In this document: positions 29,201 through 44,000 of the stretch, piece after piece
Layout: each line of letters starts with the position of its first letter
Numbering within the stretch: position 1 is the first letter of the stretch
DNA from: Bombus terrestris
Lineage: Eukaryota > Arthropoda > Insecta > Hymenoptera > Apidae
Length of the DNA: 64,000 nt
Direction: 5' to 3'
Assembly: GCF_910591885.1 (NCBI RefSeq)
Contig: NW_025963561.1
Coordinates: 868,001 to 932,000, forward strand
Position numbers and translations under genes: made by a program
Notes under the pieces: model-generated
Told to the model about the DNA's origin: nothing
Databases searched by the model: none
Seen by the model: the letters and a program-made list of their open reading frames with translations, nothing else

Positions 29201-29965
29201 TATAAAACATCGCACGTCATATAGTGATAGGATATAACGTTATACGTAATAACGTAATAGTATATAACGTTATACGTCATAACTTAATAGTATATAACGT
29301 TATACGTCATATAGTGGTGCAATATAACGTTTTAGGTCTCATAGTGATGGAATATAACGTTATACATTATAACGTAATAGTATATAACGTTATACGCCAT
29401 AACGTAATAGTATATAACGTTATACGTAATAACGTAATAGTATATAACGTTATACGTCATATAGTGGTTGCAATATAACGTTATAGGTCCTATAGTGATG
29501 GAATATAACGTTATACATTATAACGTAATAATATATAACGTTATGCATCATATAGTAATGGAACATAATGCTAAACGTTATAACGTAATAGTATAAAACA
29601 TCGTACGTCATATAGTGATGCGATATAACGTTATACGTAATAACGTAATAGTATATAACGTTTTACGTCATAACGTAATAGTATATAACGTTGTACGTCA
29701 TATAGAGGTGCAATATAACGTTATAGGTCCTATAGTGATGGAATATAACGTTATACATTATAACGTAATAGTATATAACGTTATACGTTATAACGTAATA
29801 GTATATAACGTTATGCATCATATAGTAATGCAACATAACGCTAAACGTTATAACGTAATAGTATAAAACATCGTACGTCATATAGTGATGCGATATAACG
29901 TTATACGTAATAACGTAATAGTATATAACGTTTTACGTCATAACGTAATAGTATATAACGTTATA

Positions 29966-32900
29966 CGTAATAACGTAATAGTATATAACGTTATACGTCA
30001 TATAGTGGTTGCAATATAACGTTATAGGTCCTATAGTGATGGAATATAACGTTATACATTATAACGTAATAGTATATAACGTTATGCATCATATAGTAAT
30101 GCAACATAACGCTAAACGTTATAACGTAATAGTATAAAACATCGTACGTCATATAGTGATGCGATATAACGTTATACGTAATAACGTAATAGTATATAAC
30201 GTTTTACGTCATAACGTAATAGTATATAACGTTATACGTAATAACGTAATAGTATACAACGCTATACGTCATATAGTGGTGCACTATAACGTTATAGGTC
30301 CTACAGTGATGGAATATAACGTTATACGTCATATAGTGGTGCATTATAACGTTAAACGTTATAACGTAATACTATAAAACATCGTACGTCATATAGTGAT
30401 GGGATATAACGTTAAACGTAATAACGTAATGGTATATAACGCTATACGTCATATAGTGGTGCACTATAACGTTATAGGTCCTACAGTGATGGAATATAAC
30501 GTTATACATTATAACGTAATAGTATATAACGTTATACGCCATATAGTGATGCAATATATCGTTATACGTCATATAGTGATGCGATATAACGTTATAGGTC
30601 CTATAGTGATGGAATATAACGTTATAGTATATAACGTAATAGTACATAACGTTATACGTCATAACGTAATAGTATATAACGTTATACGTCATATAGTGGT
30701 GCAATATCACGTTAAAGGCCTTATAGTGATGGAATACAACGTTATACATTATAACGTAATAGTATATAACGTATACGTCATAACGTAATAGTATATAACG
30801 TTATACGTCATAACGTAATAGTATATAACGTTATACGTCATACAGTGGTGCAATATAACGTTATAGGTCTTATAGTGATGGCATATAACGTTATACATTA
30901 TAACGTAATAGTATATAACGTTTTACGTCATAACGTAATAGTATATAACGTTATACGTCATAACTTAATAGTATATAACGTTATACGTAATAACGTAATA
31001 GTATACAACGCTATACGTCATATAGTGGTGCACTATAACGTTATAGGTCCTACAGTGATGGGATATAACGTTATACGTCATATAGTGGTGCATTATAACG
31101 TTAAACGTTATAACGTAATACTATAAAACATCGTACGTCATATAGTGATGCGATATTACGTTAAACGTAATAACGTAATGGTATATAACGCTATACGTCA
31201 TATAGTGGTGCACTATAACGTTATAGGTCCTACAGTGATGGAATATAACGTTATACATTATAACGTAATAGTACATAACGTTATACGTCATAACGTAATA
31301 GTATATATCGTTATACGTCATATAGTGCTGCAATATCACGTTAAAGTCCTTATAGTGATGGAATATGACGTTATACATTATAACGTAATAGTATATAACG
31401 TATACGTCATAACGTAATAGTATATAACGTTATACGTCATAACGTAATAGTATATAACGTTATACGTCATACAGTGGTGCAATATAACGTTATAGGTCTT
31501 ATAGTGATGGCATATAACGTTATACATTATAACGTAATAGTATACAACGTTTTACGTCATAACGTAATAGTATATAACGTTATACGTCATAGCTTAATAG
31601 TATATAACGTTATACGTCATAACGTAATAGTATATAATGTTATACGTCATAACGTAATAGTATATAACGTTATAGGTCATATAGTGGTGCAATATAACGT
31701 TATAGGTCTCATAGTGATGGAATATAACGTTATACATTATAACGTAATAGTATATGACGTTATACGTCATAACGTAATAGTATATAACGTTATAGGCCTT
31801 ATAGTGATGGAATATAACGTTATACATTATAACGTAATATTATATAACGTTATACGTCATAACGTAATAGTATATAACGTTATAGGCCTTATAGTGATGG
31901 AATATAACGTTATACATTATAACGTAATAGTATAAAACATCGTACGTCATATAGTGATGCGATATAACGTTATACGTAATAACGTAATAGTATATAACGT
32001 TATACGTCATATAGTGGTTGCAATATAACGTTATAGGTCCTATAGTGATGGAATATAACGTTATACATTATAACGTAATAATATATAACGTTATGCATCA
32101 TATAGTAATGCAACATAACGCTAAACGTTATAACGTAATAGTATAAAACATCGTACGTCATATAGTGATGCGATATAACGTTATACGTAATAACGTAATA
32201 GTATATAACGTTATACGTCATATTGTGATGCGATATAACTTCATACGTTATAACATAATTGTATATAACGTGATTCGTCATAAGGTAATAGTATATAACG
32301 TTATACGTCATATAGTGTTTGCAATATATCGTTATACGACCGAAAGAGAGGCAATAAAACGTCATACGTCATATAGTGATGCGATATAACGTTATACGTA
32401 ATTACGTAATAGTATATAACGTTATACGCCATATTGTGATGCAATATATCGTTATACGTCCTATAGTTATGCAATACAACGTTATACCTTATAACCTAAC
32501 AATATATGACGTTATACCTTATAACGTAATATTATACAACGTTATACGTCATATAGTGGTGCAATATAACGTTATAGGCCTTATAGTGATGGAATATAAC
32601 GTTATACATTATAACGTAATAGTATATAACGTTATACGTCATAACGTAATAGTATATAACGTTATGCATCATATAGTAATGCAACATAACGCTAAACGTT
32701 ATAACGTAATAGTATAAAATATCGTACGTCATATAGTGATGCGTATAACGTTATACGTAATAACGTAATAGTACATAACGTTTTACGTCATAACGTAATA
32801 GTATATAACGTTCTACGTCATATAGTGGTGCAATGTAACGTTATAGGTCCTATAGTGATGGAATATAACGTTATACATTATAACGTAATAATATATAACG

Positions 32901-33364
32901 TTATGCATCATATAGTAATGCAACATAACGCTAAACGTTATAACGCAATAGTATAAAACATCGTACGTCATATAGTGATGCGATATAACGTCATACGTAA
33001 TAACGTAATAGTATATAACGTTTTACGTCATAACGTAATCGTATATAACGTTGTACGTCATATAGTGGTGCAATATAACGTTATAGGTCCTATAGTGATG
33101 GAATATAACGTTATACATTATAAAGTAATAGTATATAACGTTATACGTTATAACGTAATAGTATATAACGTTATACGTCATATAGTGATGCAATATAATG
33201 TTATACCTCATATTGTGATGCGATATAATTTTATACGTTATAACATAATTGTATACAACGCGATACGTCATAACGTAATAGTATATAATGTTATACGTCA
33301 TACAGTGATGCAATATATCGTTATACGACCGAAAGAGAGGCAATAAAACGTTATACGTCATATA
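29966..33364 (+). repeat. Mosaic satellite with internal near-duplications
   Basis: The stretch 30,156-30,980 matches 37,658-38,480 (offset 7,502). The stretch 30,396-30,800 is also partly repeated at 31,145-31,430 (offset about 749), including the -1 indel AACGTATACG. Near 32,370-32,990 the sequence follows 28,3xx-28,9xx and 11,885-12,226, so this stretch is a patchwork of known blocks. A second +1 (GTGTTTGC near 32,317) precedes the L unit at 32,330. Confidence 0.8.
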
Positions 33365-36300
33365 GTGATGCGATATAACGTTATACGTCATAACGTAATA
33401 GTATATAACGTTATACGTAATAACGCAATGGTATACAACGCTATACGTCATATAGTGGTGCACTATAACGTTATAGGTCCTACAGTGATGGGATATTACG
33501 TTATACGTCATATAGTGGTGCATTATAACGTTGAACGTTATAACATAATACTATAAAACATCGTACGTCATATAGTGATGCGATATAACGTTAAACGTAA
33601 TAACGTAATGGTATATAACGCTATACGTCATATAGTGGTGCACTATAGCGTTATAGGTCCTACAGTGATGGAATGTAACGTTATACATTATAACGTAATA
33701 GTATATAACGTTATACGCCATATAGTGATGCAATATATCGTTATACGTCATATATTGATGCGATATAACGTTATAGGTCCTATAGTGATGGAATATAACG
33801 TTATAGTATATAACGTAATAGTACATAACGTTATACGTCATAACGTAATAGTATATAACGTTATACGTCATATAGTGTTGCAATATCACGTTAAAGGCCT
33901 TATAGTGATGGAATATAACGTTAAACATTATAACGTAATAGTATATAACGTATACGTCATAACGTAATAGTATATAACGTTAGACGTCATAACGTAATAG
34001 TATATAACTTTATACGTCATATAGTGGTGCAATATAACGTTATAGGCCTTATAGTGATGGAATATAACGTTATACATTATAACGTAATAGTATATAACGT
34101 TATACGTCATAACGTAATAGTACATAACGTTATACGTCATAACGTAATAGTATATAACGTTATACGTCATAACTTAATAGTATATAACGTTATACGCCAT
34201 AACGTAATAGTATATAACGTTAGACGTCATAACGTAATAGTATATAACTTTATACGTCATATAGTGGTGCAATATAACGTTATAGGTCTTATAGTGATGG
34301 CATATAACGCTATACATTATAACGTAATAGTATATAACGTTTTACGTCGTAACCTAATAGTATATAACGTTATACGTCATAACGTAATAGTATATAACGT
34401 TATAGGTCATATAGTGGTGCAATATAACGTTATAGGTCTCATAGTGATGGAATATAACGTTATACATTATGACGTAATAGTATATAACGTTATACGTCAT
34501 ATAGTGGTGCAATATAACGTTATTGGTCCTATAGTGATGGAATATAACGTTATACATTATAACGTAATAGTATATAACGTTATACGTCATAACGTAATAG
34601 TATATAACGTTATATGTCATATAGTGATGCAATATATCGTTATACGTCATATAGTGATGCCCTATAACGTTATAGGTCCTATAGTGATGGAATATAACGT
34701 TATAGTATAAAACGTAATATTACATAAAGTTATACGTCATAACGTAATAGTATATAACGTTATACGTCATATAGTGGTGCAATATAACGTTATAGGCCTT
34801 ATAGTGATGGAATATAACGTTATACATTATAACGTAATAGTATATAACGTTATACGTCATAACGTAATAGTACATAACGTTATACGTCATAACGTAATAG
34901 TATATAACGTTATACGTCATATAGTGGTGCAATATAACGTTATAGGCCTTATAGTGATGGAATATAACGTTATACATTATAACGTAATAGTATATAACGT
35001 TATACGTCATAACGTAATAGTATATATAGCGTTATAGGCCTTATAGTGATGGAATATAACGTTATACATTATAACGTAATAGTATATAACATTATACGTC
35101 ATAACGTAATAGTACATAACGTTATACGTAATAACATAATAGTATATAACGTTATACGTCATATAGTGGTTGCAATATAACGTTATAGGTCCTATAGTGG
35201 TGGAATATAACGTTATACATTATAACGTAATAATATATAACGTTATGCATCATATAGTAATGCAACATAACGCTAAACGTTATAACGTAATACTATAAAA
35301 CATCGTACGTCATATAGTGATGCGATATAACGTTATACGTAATATCGTAATAGTATATAACGTTATACGTCATATAGTGATGCGATATAACGTTATACGT
35401 AATAACGTAATAGTATATAACGTTATACGCCATATTGTGATGCAATATATCGTTATACGTCCTATAGTTATGCAATACAACGTTATACCTTATAACCTAA
35501 CAATATATGGCGTTATACCTTATAACGTAATAGTATACAACGTTATACGTCATACAGGGGTGCAATATAACGTTATAGGCCTTATAGTGATGGAATATAA
35601 CGTTATACATTATAACGTAATAGTATATAACGTTATACGTCATAACGTAATAGTATATAACGTTATGCATCATATAGTAATGCAACATAACGCTAATCGT
35701 TATAACGTAATAGTATAAAATATCGTACGTCATATAGTGATGCGTATAACGTTATACGTAATAACGTAATAGAATATAACGTTTTACGTCATAACGTAAT
35801 AGTATATAACGTTCTACGTCATATAGTGGTGCAATGTAACGTTATAGGTCCTATAGTGATGGAATATAACGTTATACATTATAACGTAATAATATATAAC
35901 GTTATGCATCATATAGTAATGCAACATAACGCTAAACGTTATAACGCAATAGTATAAAACATCGTACGTCATATAGTGATGCGATATAACGTTATACGTA
36001 ATAACGTAATAGTATATAACGTTTTACGTCATAACGTAATCGTATATAACGTTGTACGTCATATAGTGGTGCAATATAACGTTATAGGTCCTATAGTGAT
36101 GGAATATAACGTTATACATTATAACGTAATAATATATAACGTTATGCATCATATAGTAATGCAACATAACGCTAAACGTTATAACGTAATAGTATAAAAC
36201 ATCGTACGTCATATAGTGATGCGATATAACGTTATACGTAATAACGTAATAGTATATAACGTTTTACGTCATAACGTAATCGTATATAACGTTGTACGTC

Positions 36301-38480
36301 ATATAGTGGTGCAATATAACGTTATAGGTCCTATAGTGATGGAATATAACGTCATACATTATAACGTAATAGTATATAACGTTATACGTTATAACGTAAT
36401 AGTATATAACGATATACGTAATAACGTAATAGTATATAACGCTATACGTCATATAGTGGTGCACTATAACGTTATAGGTCCTACAGTTATGGAATATAAC
36501 GTTATACGTCATATAGTGGTGCAATATAACGTTAAACGTTATAACGTAATAGTATAAAACATCGCACGTCATATAGTGATAGGATATAACGTTATACGTA
36601 ATAACGTAATAGTATATAACGTTATACGTCATAACTTAATAGTATATAACGTTATACGTCATATAGTGGTGCAATATAACGTTTTAGGTCTCATAGTGAT
36701 GGAATATAACGTTATACATTATAACGTAATAGTATATAACGTTATACGCCATAACGTAATAGTATATAACGTTATACGTAATAACGTAATAGTATATAAC
36801 GTTATACGTCATATAGTGGTTGCAATATAACGTTATAGGTCCTATAGTGATGGAATATAACGTTATACATTATAACGTAATAATATATAACGTTATGCAT
36901 CATATAGTAATGCAACATAACGCTAAACGTTATAACGTAATAGTATAAAACATCGTACGTCATATAGTGATGCGATATAACGTTATACGTAATAACGTAA
37001 TAGTATATAACGTTTTACGTCATAACGTAATAGTATATAACGTTTTACGTCATAACGTAATAGTATATAACGTTGTACGTCATATAGAGGTGCAATATAA
37101 CGTTATAGGACCTATAGTGATGGAATATAACGTTATACATTATAACGTAATAGTATATAACGTTATACGTTATAACGTAATAGTATATAACGTTATGCAT
37201 CATATAGTAATGCAACATAACGCTAAACGTTATAACGTAATAGTATAAAACATCGTACGTCATATAGTGATGCGATATAACGTTATACGTAATAACGTAA
37301 TAGTATATAACGTTTTACGTCATAACGTAATAGTATATAACGTTATACGTAATAACGTAATAGTATATAACGTTATAGGCCTTATAGTGATGGAATATAA
37401 CGTTATACATTATAACGTAATAGTATATAACGATATACGCCATAACGTAATAGTATATAACGTTATACGTAATAACGTAATAGTATATAACGTTATACGT
37501 CATATAGTGGTTGCAATATAACGTTATAGGTCCTATAGTGATGGAATATAACGTTATACATTATAACGTAATAGTATATAACGTTATGCATCATATAGTA
37601 ATGCAACATAACGCTAAACGTTATAACGTAATAGTATAAAACATCGTACGTCATATAGTGATGCGATATAACGTTATACGTAATAACGTAATAGTATATA
37701 ACGTTTTACGTCATAACGTAATAGTATATAACGTTATACGTAATAACGTAATAGTATACAACGCTATACGTCATATAGTGGTGCACTATAACGTTATAGG
37801 TCCTACAGTGATGGAATATAACGTTATACGTCATATAGTGGTGCATTATAACGTTAAACGTTATAACGTAATACCATAAAACATCGTACGTCATATAGTG
37901 ATGCGATATAACGTTAAACGTAATAACGTAATGGTATATAACGCTATACGTCATATAGTGGTGCACTATAACGTTATAGGTCCTACAGTGATGGAATATA
38001 ACGTTATACATTATAACGTAATAGTATATAACGTTATACGCCATATAGTGATGCAATATATCGTTATACGTCATATAGTGATGCGATATAACGTTATAGG
38101 TCCTATAGTGATGGAATATAACGTTATAGTATATAACGTAATAGTACATAACGTTATACGTCATAACGTAATAGTATATAACGTTATACGTCATATAGTG
38201 GTGCAATATCACGTTAAAGGCCTTATAGTGATGGAATACGACGTTATACATTATAACGTAATAGTATATAACGTATACGTCATAACGTAATAGTATATAA
38301 CGTTATACGTCATAACGTAATAGTATATAACGTTATACGTCATACAGTGGTGCAATATAACGTTATAGGTCTTATAGTGATGGCATATAACGTTATACAT
38401 TATAACGTAATAGTATATAACGTTTTACGTCATAACGTAATAGTATATAACGTTATACGTCATAACTTAATAGTATATAA
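33365..38480 (+). repeat. Long duplicated segment, copy 3 (partial)
   Basis: It matches 26,253-30,980 with offsets rising stepwise: 7,112, then 7,352, 7,382 and 7,502. Each step is a whole number of 30-bp units. The 240-bp step is a tandem duplication of an H-I-J-E-F-G-C-D block (35,976-36,215 and 36,216-36,455). The shared -1 and +2 indels near 33,950, 35,025 and 35,743 confirm common descent. Confidence 0.88.
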
Positions 38481-39300
38481 CGTTATACGTTATAACGTAA
38501 TAGTATATAACGTTAGACGTCATAACGTAATAATATATAACGTTATACGTCATATAGTGGTGCAATATAACGTTGTAGGTCTTATAGTGATGGCATATAA
38601 CGTTATAGATTATACCGTAATAGTATATAACGTTTTACGTCGTAACGTAATAGTATATAACGTTATACGACATAACGTAATAGTATATAACGTTATAGGT
38701 CATATAGTGGTGCAATATAACGTTATAGGTCTCATAGTGATGGAATATAACGTTATACATTATAACGTAATAGTATATAACGTTATACGACATATAGTGG
38801 TGCAATATAATGTTATAGGTCCTATAGTGATGGAATGTAACGTTATACATTATAACGTAATAGTATATAACGTTATACGTCATAACGTAATAGTATATAA
38901 AGTTATACGCCATATAGTGATGCAATATATCGTTATACGTCATATAGTGATACGATATAACGTTATAGGTCCTATAGTGATGGAATATAACGTTATACAT
39001 TATAACGTAATAGTATATAACGTTATACGTCATAACGTAATAGTACATAACGTTATACGTCATAACGTAATAGTATATAACGTTATACGTCATATAGTGG
39101 TGCAATATAACGGTATAGGCCTTATAGTGATGGAATATAACGTTATACATTATAACGTAATAGTATATAACGTTATACGTCATAACGTAATAGTATATAA
39201 CGTTATACGTTATAACGTAATAGTATATAACGTTATACGTTATAACGTAATAGTATATAACGTTATACGTCATATAGTGATGCAATATATCGTTATACGT
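38481..39300 (+). repeat. End of Domain I, standard A/B/C/D units
   Basis: Ordinary units, with several GACATAACG and GACATATAG variants and a run of three GTTATAACG units near 39,170-39,270. Nothing else is seen in it. Confidence 0.85.
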
Positions 39301-39830
39301 CATATAGTGATGCGATATAACGTTATAACGTATAACCTAATAGTATATAACGTTATACGACATAACGTAATATAATGTAACGTTATAGGTTATAACGTAA
39401 TAGTATATAACGTTATACGTCATATAGTGATGCAATATATCGTTATACGTCATATAGTGCGGAGATTAAACGTGATAGGTCCTATAGTGAGGGAATATAA
39501 CGTTATACATTCTACCGAAATAGCATATAACGTTATACGTCATAACGTAATAGTATATCACCTTATACATCATCTAGTGATGCAATATATCGTTAAAAGT
39601 TAAAACGTAATAGTATAAAACATCGTACGTCATATAGTCATGCGATATAACGTTATACGTCATATAGTGATGCGATATAACGTTATACCTCATATTGTGA
39701 TGCGATATAACTTTATACGTTATAACATAATTGTATTCAACGCGATACGTCATAACGTAATAGTATATAACGTTATACGTCATATTGTGATGCAATATAT
39801 CGTTATACGACCGAAAGAGAGGCAATAAAA
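39301..39830 (+). repeat. 530-bp divergent block at the Domain I/II boundary
   Basis: It matches 56,134-56,663 at a constant offset of 16,833 bp with no indel and only scattered substitutions. Shared rarities are TAATATAATGTAACG, GCGGAGATTAAACGTGATAG, GAGGGAATATAACG, TATATCACCTTATAC and AAAAGTTAAAACG. It is more divergent from the consensus than any neighbour, which suggests an older or unexchanged part of the array. Confidence 0.9.
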
Positions 39831-39980
39831 CGTTATACGTCATATAGTGATGCGATATAACGTTATGCGTCATAACGTAATAGTATATAACGCTATACGT
39901 AATAACGTAATAGTATATAACGCTATACGTTATAACGTAATAGTATATAACGTTACACGTCATATAGTGACGCGATATAA

Positions 39981-40017
39981 CGTTATAGGCAATATATAAC
40001 TTTATGCAATATATTGT
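39981..40017 (+). repeat. Unique 37-bp degenerate junction
   Basis: Between two normal GTCATATAGTGA contexts the sequence reads CGTTATAGGCAATATATAAC, then TTTATGCAATATATTGT. It fits no unit type and shifts the register by -3. It contains the palindrome CAATATATTG. It may be a repair or recombination scar at the Domain I/II boundary. Confidence 0.75.
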
Positions 40018-40737
40018 CATATAGTGATGCAATATAATGTTATACCTCATATTGTGATGCGATATAATTTTATATGTTATAACATAATTGTATTCAACGC
40101 GATACGTCATAACGTAATAGTATATAACGTTATACGTCATATAGTGATGCAATATATCGTTATACGACCGAAAGAGAGGCAATAAAACGTTATACGTCAT
40201 ATAGTGATGCGATATAACGCTATACGTCATAACGTAATAGTATATAACGCTATACGTAATAACGTAATAGTATATAACGCTATACGTCATATAGTGGTGC
40301 ACTATAACGTTATAGGTCCTACAGTGATGGAATATAACGTTATACGTCATATAGTGATGCGATATAACGTTATAGGTCCTACAGTGATGGAATATAACGT
40401 TATACAATATAACGTAATAGTATATAACGTTATACGTCATAACGTAATAGTATATAACGTTATAGGACTTATAGTGATGGCATATAACGTTATACATTAT
40501 AACGTAATAGTATATAACGTTATACATCATAACGTAATAGTATATAACGTTATACGTCATAACGTAATAGTACATAACGTTATGCATCATATAGTAATGC
40601 AATATAACGCTAAACGTTATAACGTAATAGTATAAAACATCGTACGTCATATAGTGTTGCGATATAACGTTATACGTAATAACGTAATAGTATATAACGT
40701 TTTACGTCATAACGTAATAGTATATAACGTTGTACGT

Positions 40738-41097
40738 CATATAGTGGTGCAATATAACGTTATAGGTCTCATAGTGATGGAATATAACGTTATACATTAT
40801 AACGTAATAGTATATAACGTTATACGTCATAACGTAATAGTATATAACGTTATAGGTCATATGGTGGTGCAATATAACGTTATAGGTCTCATAGTGATGG
40901 AATATAACGTTATACATTATAACGTAATAGTATATAACGTTATACGTCATAACGTAATAGTATATAACGTTATAGGTCATATGGTGGTGCAATATAACGT
41001 TATAGGTCTCATAGTGATGGAATATAACGTTATACATTATAACGTAATAGTATATAACGTTATACGTCATATAGTGGTGCAATATAACGTTATAGGT
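40738..41097 (+). repeat. 120-bp (four-unit) B-C-D-A repeat, three copies
   Basis: B units start at 40,738, 40,858 and 40,978. Each is followed by a GGTCTCATAG C unit and a D unit. The second and third B units read CATATGGTGG, the first CATATAGTGG. Similar pairs occur at 44.46-44.70, 46.48-46.70 and 56.97-57.2 kb. Confidence 0.9.
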
Positions 41098-44000
41098 CCT
41101 ATAGTGATGGAATATAACGTTATACATTATAACGTAATTGTATGTAACGTTATACGTCATAACGTAATAGTATATAACGTTATACGTCATATAGTGATGC
41201 AACATAACGTTATAGGCCTTATAGTGATGGAATATAACGTTATACATTATAACGTAATAGTATATAACGTTATACGTTATAACGTAATAGTATATAACGT
41301 TATAGGCCTTATAATGATGGAATATAACGTTATACATTATAACGTAATAGTATATAACGTTATACGTCATAACGTAATAGTACATAACGTTATACGTCAT
41401 AACGTAATAGTATATATCGTTATACGTCATAACGTAATAGTATATAACGTTATACGTCATATAGTGGTGCAATATAACGTTATAGGCCTTATAGTGATGG
41501 AATATAACGTTATACATTATAACGTAATAGTATATAACGTTATACGTCATAACGTAATAGAATATAACGTTATAGGCCTTATAGTGATGGAATATAACGT
41601 TATACATTATAACGTAATAGTATATAACGTTATACGTCATAACGTAATAGTACATAACGTTATGCATCATATAGTAATGCAATATAACGCTAAACGTTAT
41701 AACGTAATAGTATAAAACATCGTACGTCATATAGTGTTGCGATATAACGTTATACGTAATAACGTAATAGTATATAACGTTTTACGTCATAACGTAATAG
41801 TATATAACGTTGTACGTCATATAGTGGTGCAATATAACGTTATAGGTCCTATAGTGATGGAATATAACGTTATACATTATAACGTAATTGTATGTAACGT
41901 TATACGTCATAACGTAATAGTATATAACGTTATACGTCATATAGTGATGCAATATAACGTTATAGGCCTTATAGTGATGGAATATAACGTTATACATTAT
42001 AACGTAATAGTATATAACGTTATACGTCATAACGTAATAGTATATAACGTTATAGGCCTTATAATGATGGAATATAACGTTATACATTATAACGTAATAG
42101 TATATAACGTTATACGTAATAACGTAATAGTATATAACGTTATACGTCATATAGTGGTTGCAATATAACGTTATAGGTCCTATAGTGATGGAATATAACG
42201 TTATACATTATAACGTAATAGTATATAACGTTTTACGTCATAACGTAATAGTATATAACGTTATACGTAATAACGTAATAGTATATAACGTTATACATCA
42301 TATAGTGGTTGCAATATAACGTTATAGGTCCTATAGTGATGGAATGTAACGTTATACATTATAACGTAATAGTATATAACGTTATGCATTATATAGTAAT
42401 GCAACATAACGCTAAACGTTATAACGTAATAGTATAAAACATCGTACGTCATATAGTGATGCGATATAACGTTATAGGCCTTATAGTGATGGAATATAAC
42501 GTTATACATTATAACGTAATAGTATATAACGTTATACGTCATAACGTAATAGTACATAACGTTATGCATCATATAGTAATGCAATATAACGCTAAACGTT
42601 ATAACGTAATAGTATAAAACATCGTACGTCATATAGTGTTGCGATATAACGTTATACGTAATAACGTAATAGTATATAACGTTTTACGTCATAACGTAAT
42701 AGTATATAACGTTGTACGTCATATAGTGGTGCAATATAACGTTATAGGTCCTATAGTGATGGAATATAACGTTATACATTATAACGTAATTGTATGTAAC
42801 GTTATACGTCATAACGTAATAGTATATAACGTTATACGTCATATAGTGATGCAATATAACGTTATAGGCCTTATAGTGATGGAATATAACGTTATACATT
42901 ATAACGTAATAGTATATAACGTTATACGTCATAACGTAATAGTATATAACGTTATAGGCCTTATAATGATGGAATATAACGTTATACATTATAACGTAAT
43001 AGTATATAACGTTATACGTCATAACGTAATAGTACATAACGTTATACGTCATAACGTAATAGTATATAACGTTATACGTCATAACGTAATAGTATATAAC
43101 GTTATACGTCATATAGTGGTGCAATATAACGTTATAGGCCTTATAGTGATGGAATATAACGTTATACATTATAACGTAATAGTATATAACGTTATACGTC
43201 ATAACGTAATAGAATATATCGTTATAGGCCTTATAGTGATGGAATATAACGTTATACATTATAACGTAATAGTATATAACATTATACGTCATAACGTAAT
43301 AGTACATAACGTTATACGTCATAACGTAATAGTATATAACGTTATACGTAATAACGTAATAGTATATAACGTTATACGTAATAACGTAATAGTATATAAC
43401 GTTATACGTCATATAGTGGTTGCAATATAACGTTATAGGTCCTATAGTGATGGAATATAACGTTATACATTATAACGTAATAGTATATAACGTTTTACGT
43501 CATAACGTAATAGTATATAACGTTATACGTAATAACGTAATAGTATATAACGTTATACATCATATAGTGGTTGCAATATAACGTTATAGGTCCTATAGTG
43601 ATGGAATGTAACGTCATACATTATAACGTAATAGTATATAACGTTATGCATTATATAGTAATGCAACATAACGCTAAACGTTATAACGTAATAGTATAAA
43701 ACATCGTACGTCATATAGTGATGCGATATAACGTTATACGTAATAACGTAATAGTATATAACGTTTTACGTCATAACGTAATAGTATATAACGTTATACG
43801 TCATATAGTGGTTGCAATATAACGTTATACGTCATATAGTGACGCGATATAACGTTATACCATATAACCTAATAGTATATAACGTTATACGTCATATAGT
43901 GATGCAATATATCGTTATACGGCATATAGTGATGCGATATAACGTTATAGGTCCTATAGTGATGGAATATAACGTTATAGTATATAACGTAATAGTACAT

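Larger units (their letters stand above)
22616..29965 (+). repeat. Long duplicated segment, copy 2
   Basis: Partner of 1-7,320 (offset 22,615, then 22,645). It contains cassette c6. Private changes include the palindrome-creating pair near 22,684-22,690, one additional A unit near 25 kb, GTAATATTACATAAAG near 27,603 where copy 1 has GTAATAATACATAAAG, and a G at 28,902. Its right-hand 4-5 kb also matches copy 3. Confidence 0.9.
1..39300 (+). repeat. Domain I: mosaic of higher-order repeats with L units
   Basis: This domain holds 19 of the 27 purine-rich L units, 16 of the 29 31-bp units, all six core cassettes and the largest duplications. Recurrent subunits include an eight-unit (240-bp) order H-I-J-E-F-G-C-D, seen for example at 81-320, with 270-bp versions where one extra unit is present (81 to 351). 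Copies of larger blocks differ from each other mainly by whole 30-bp units, as unequal exchange or gene conversion would produce. The right edge is set where divergent units begin near 39.3 kb; the boundary is approximate. Confidence 0.8.
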
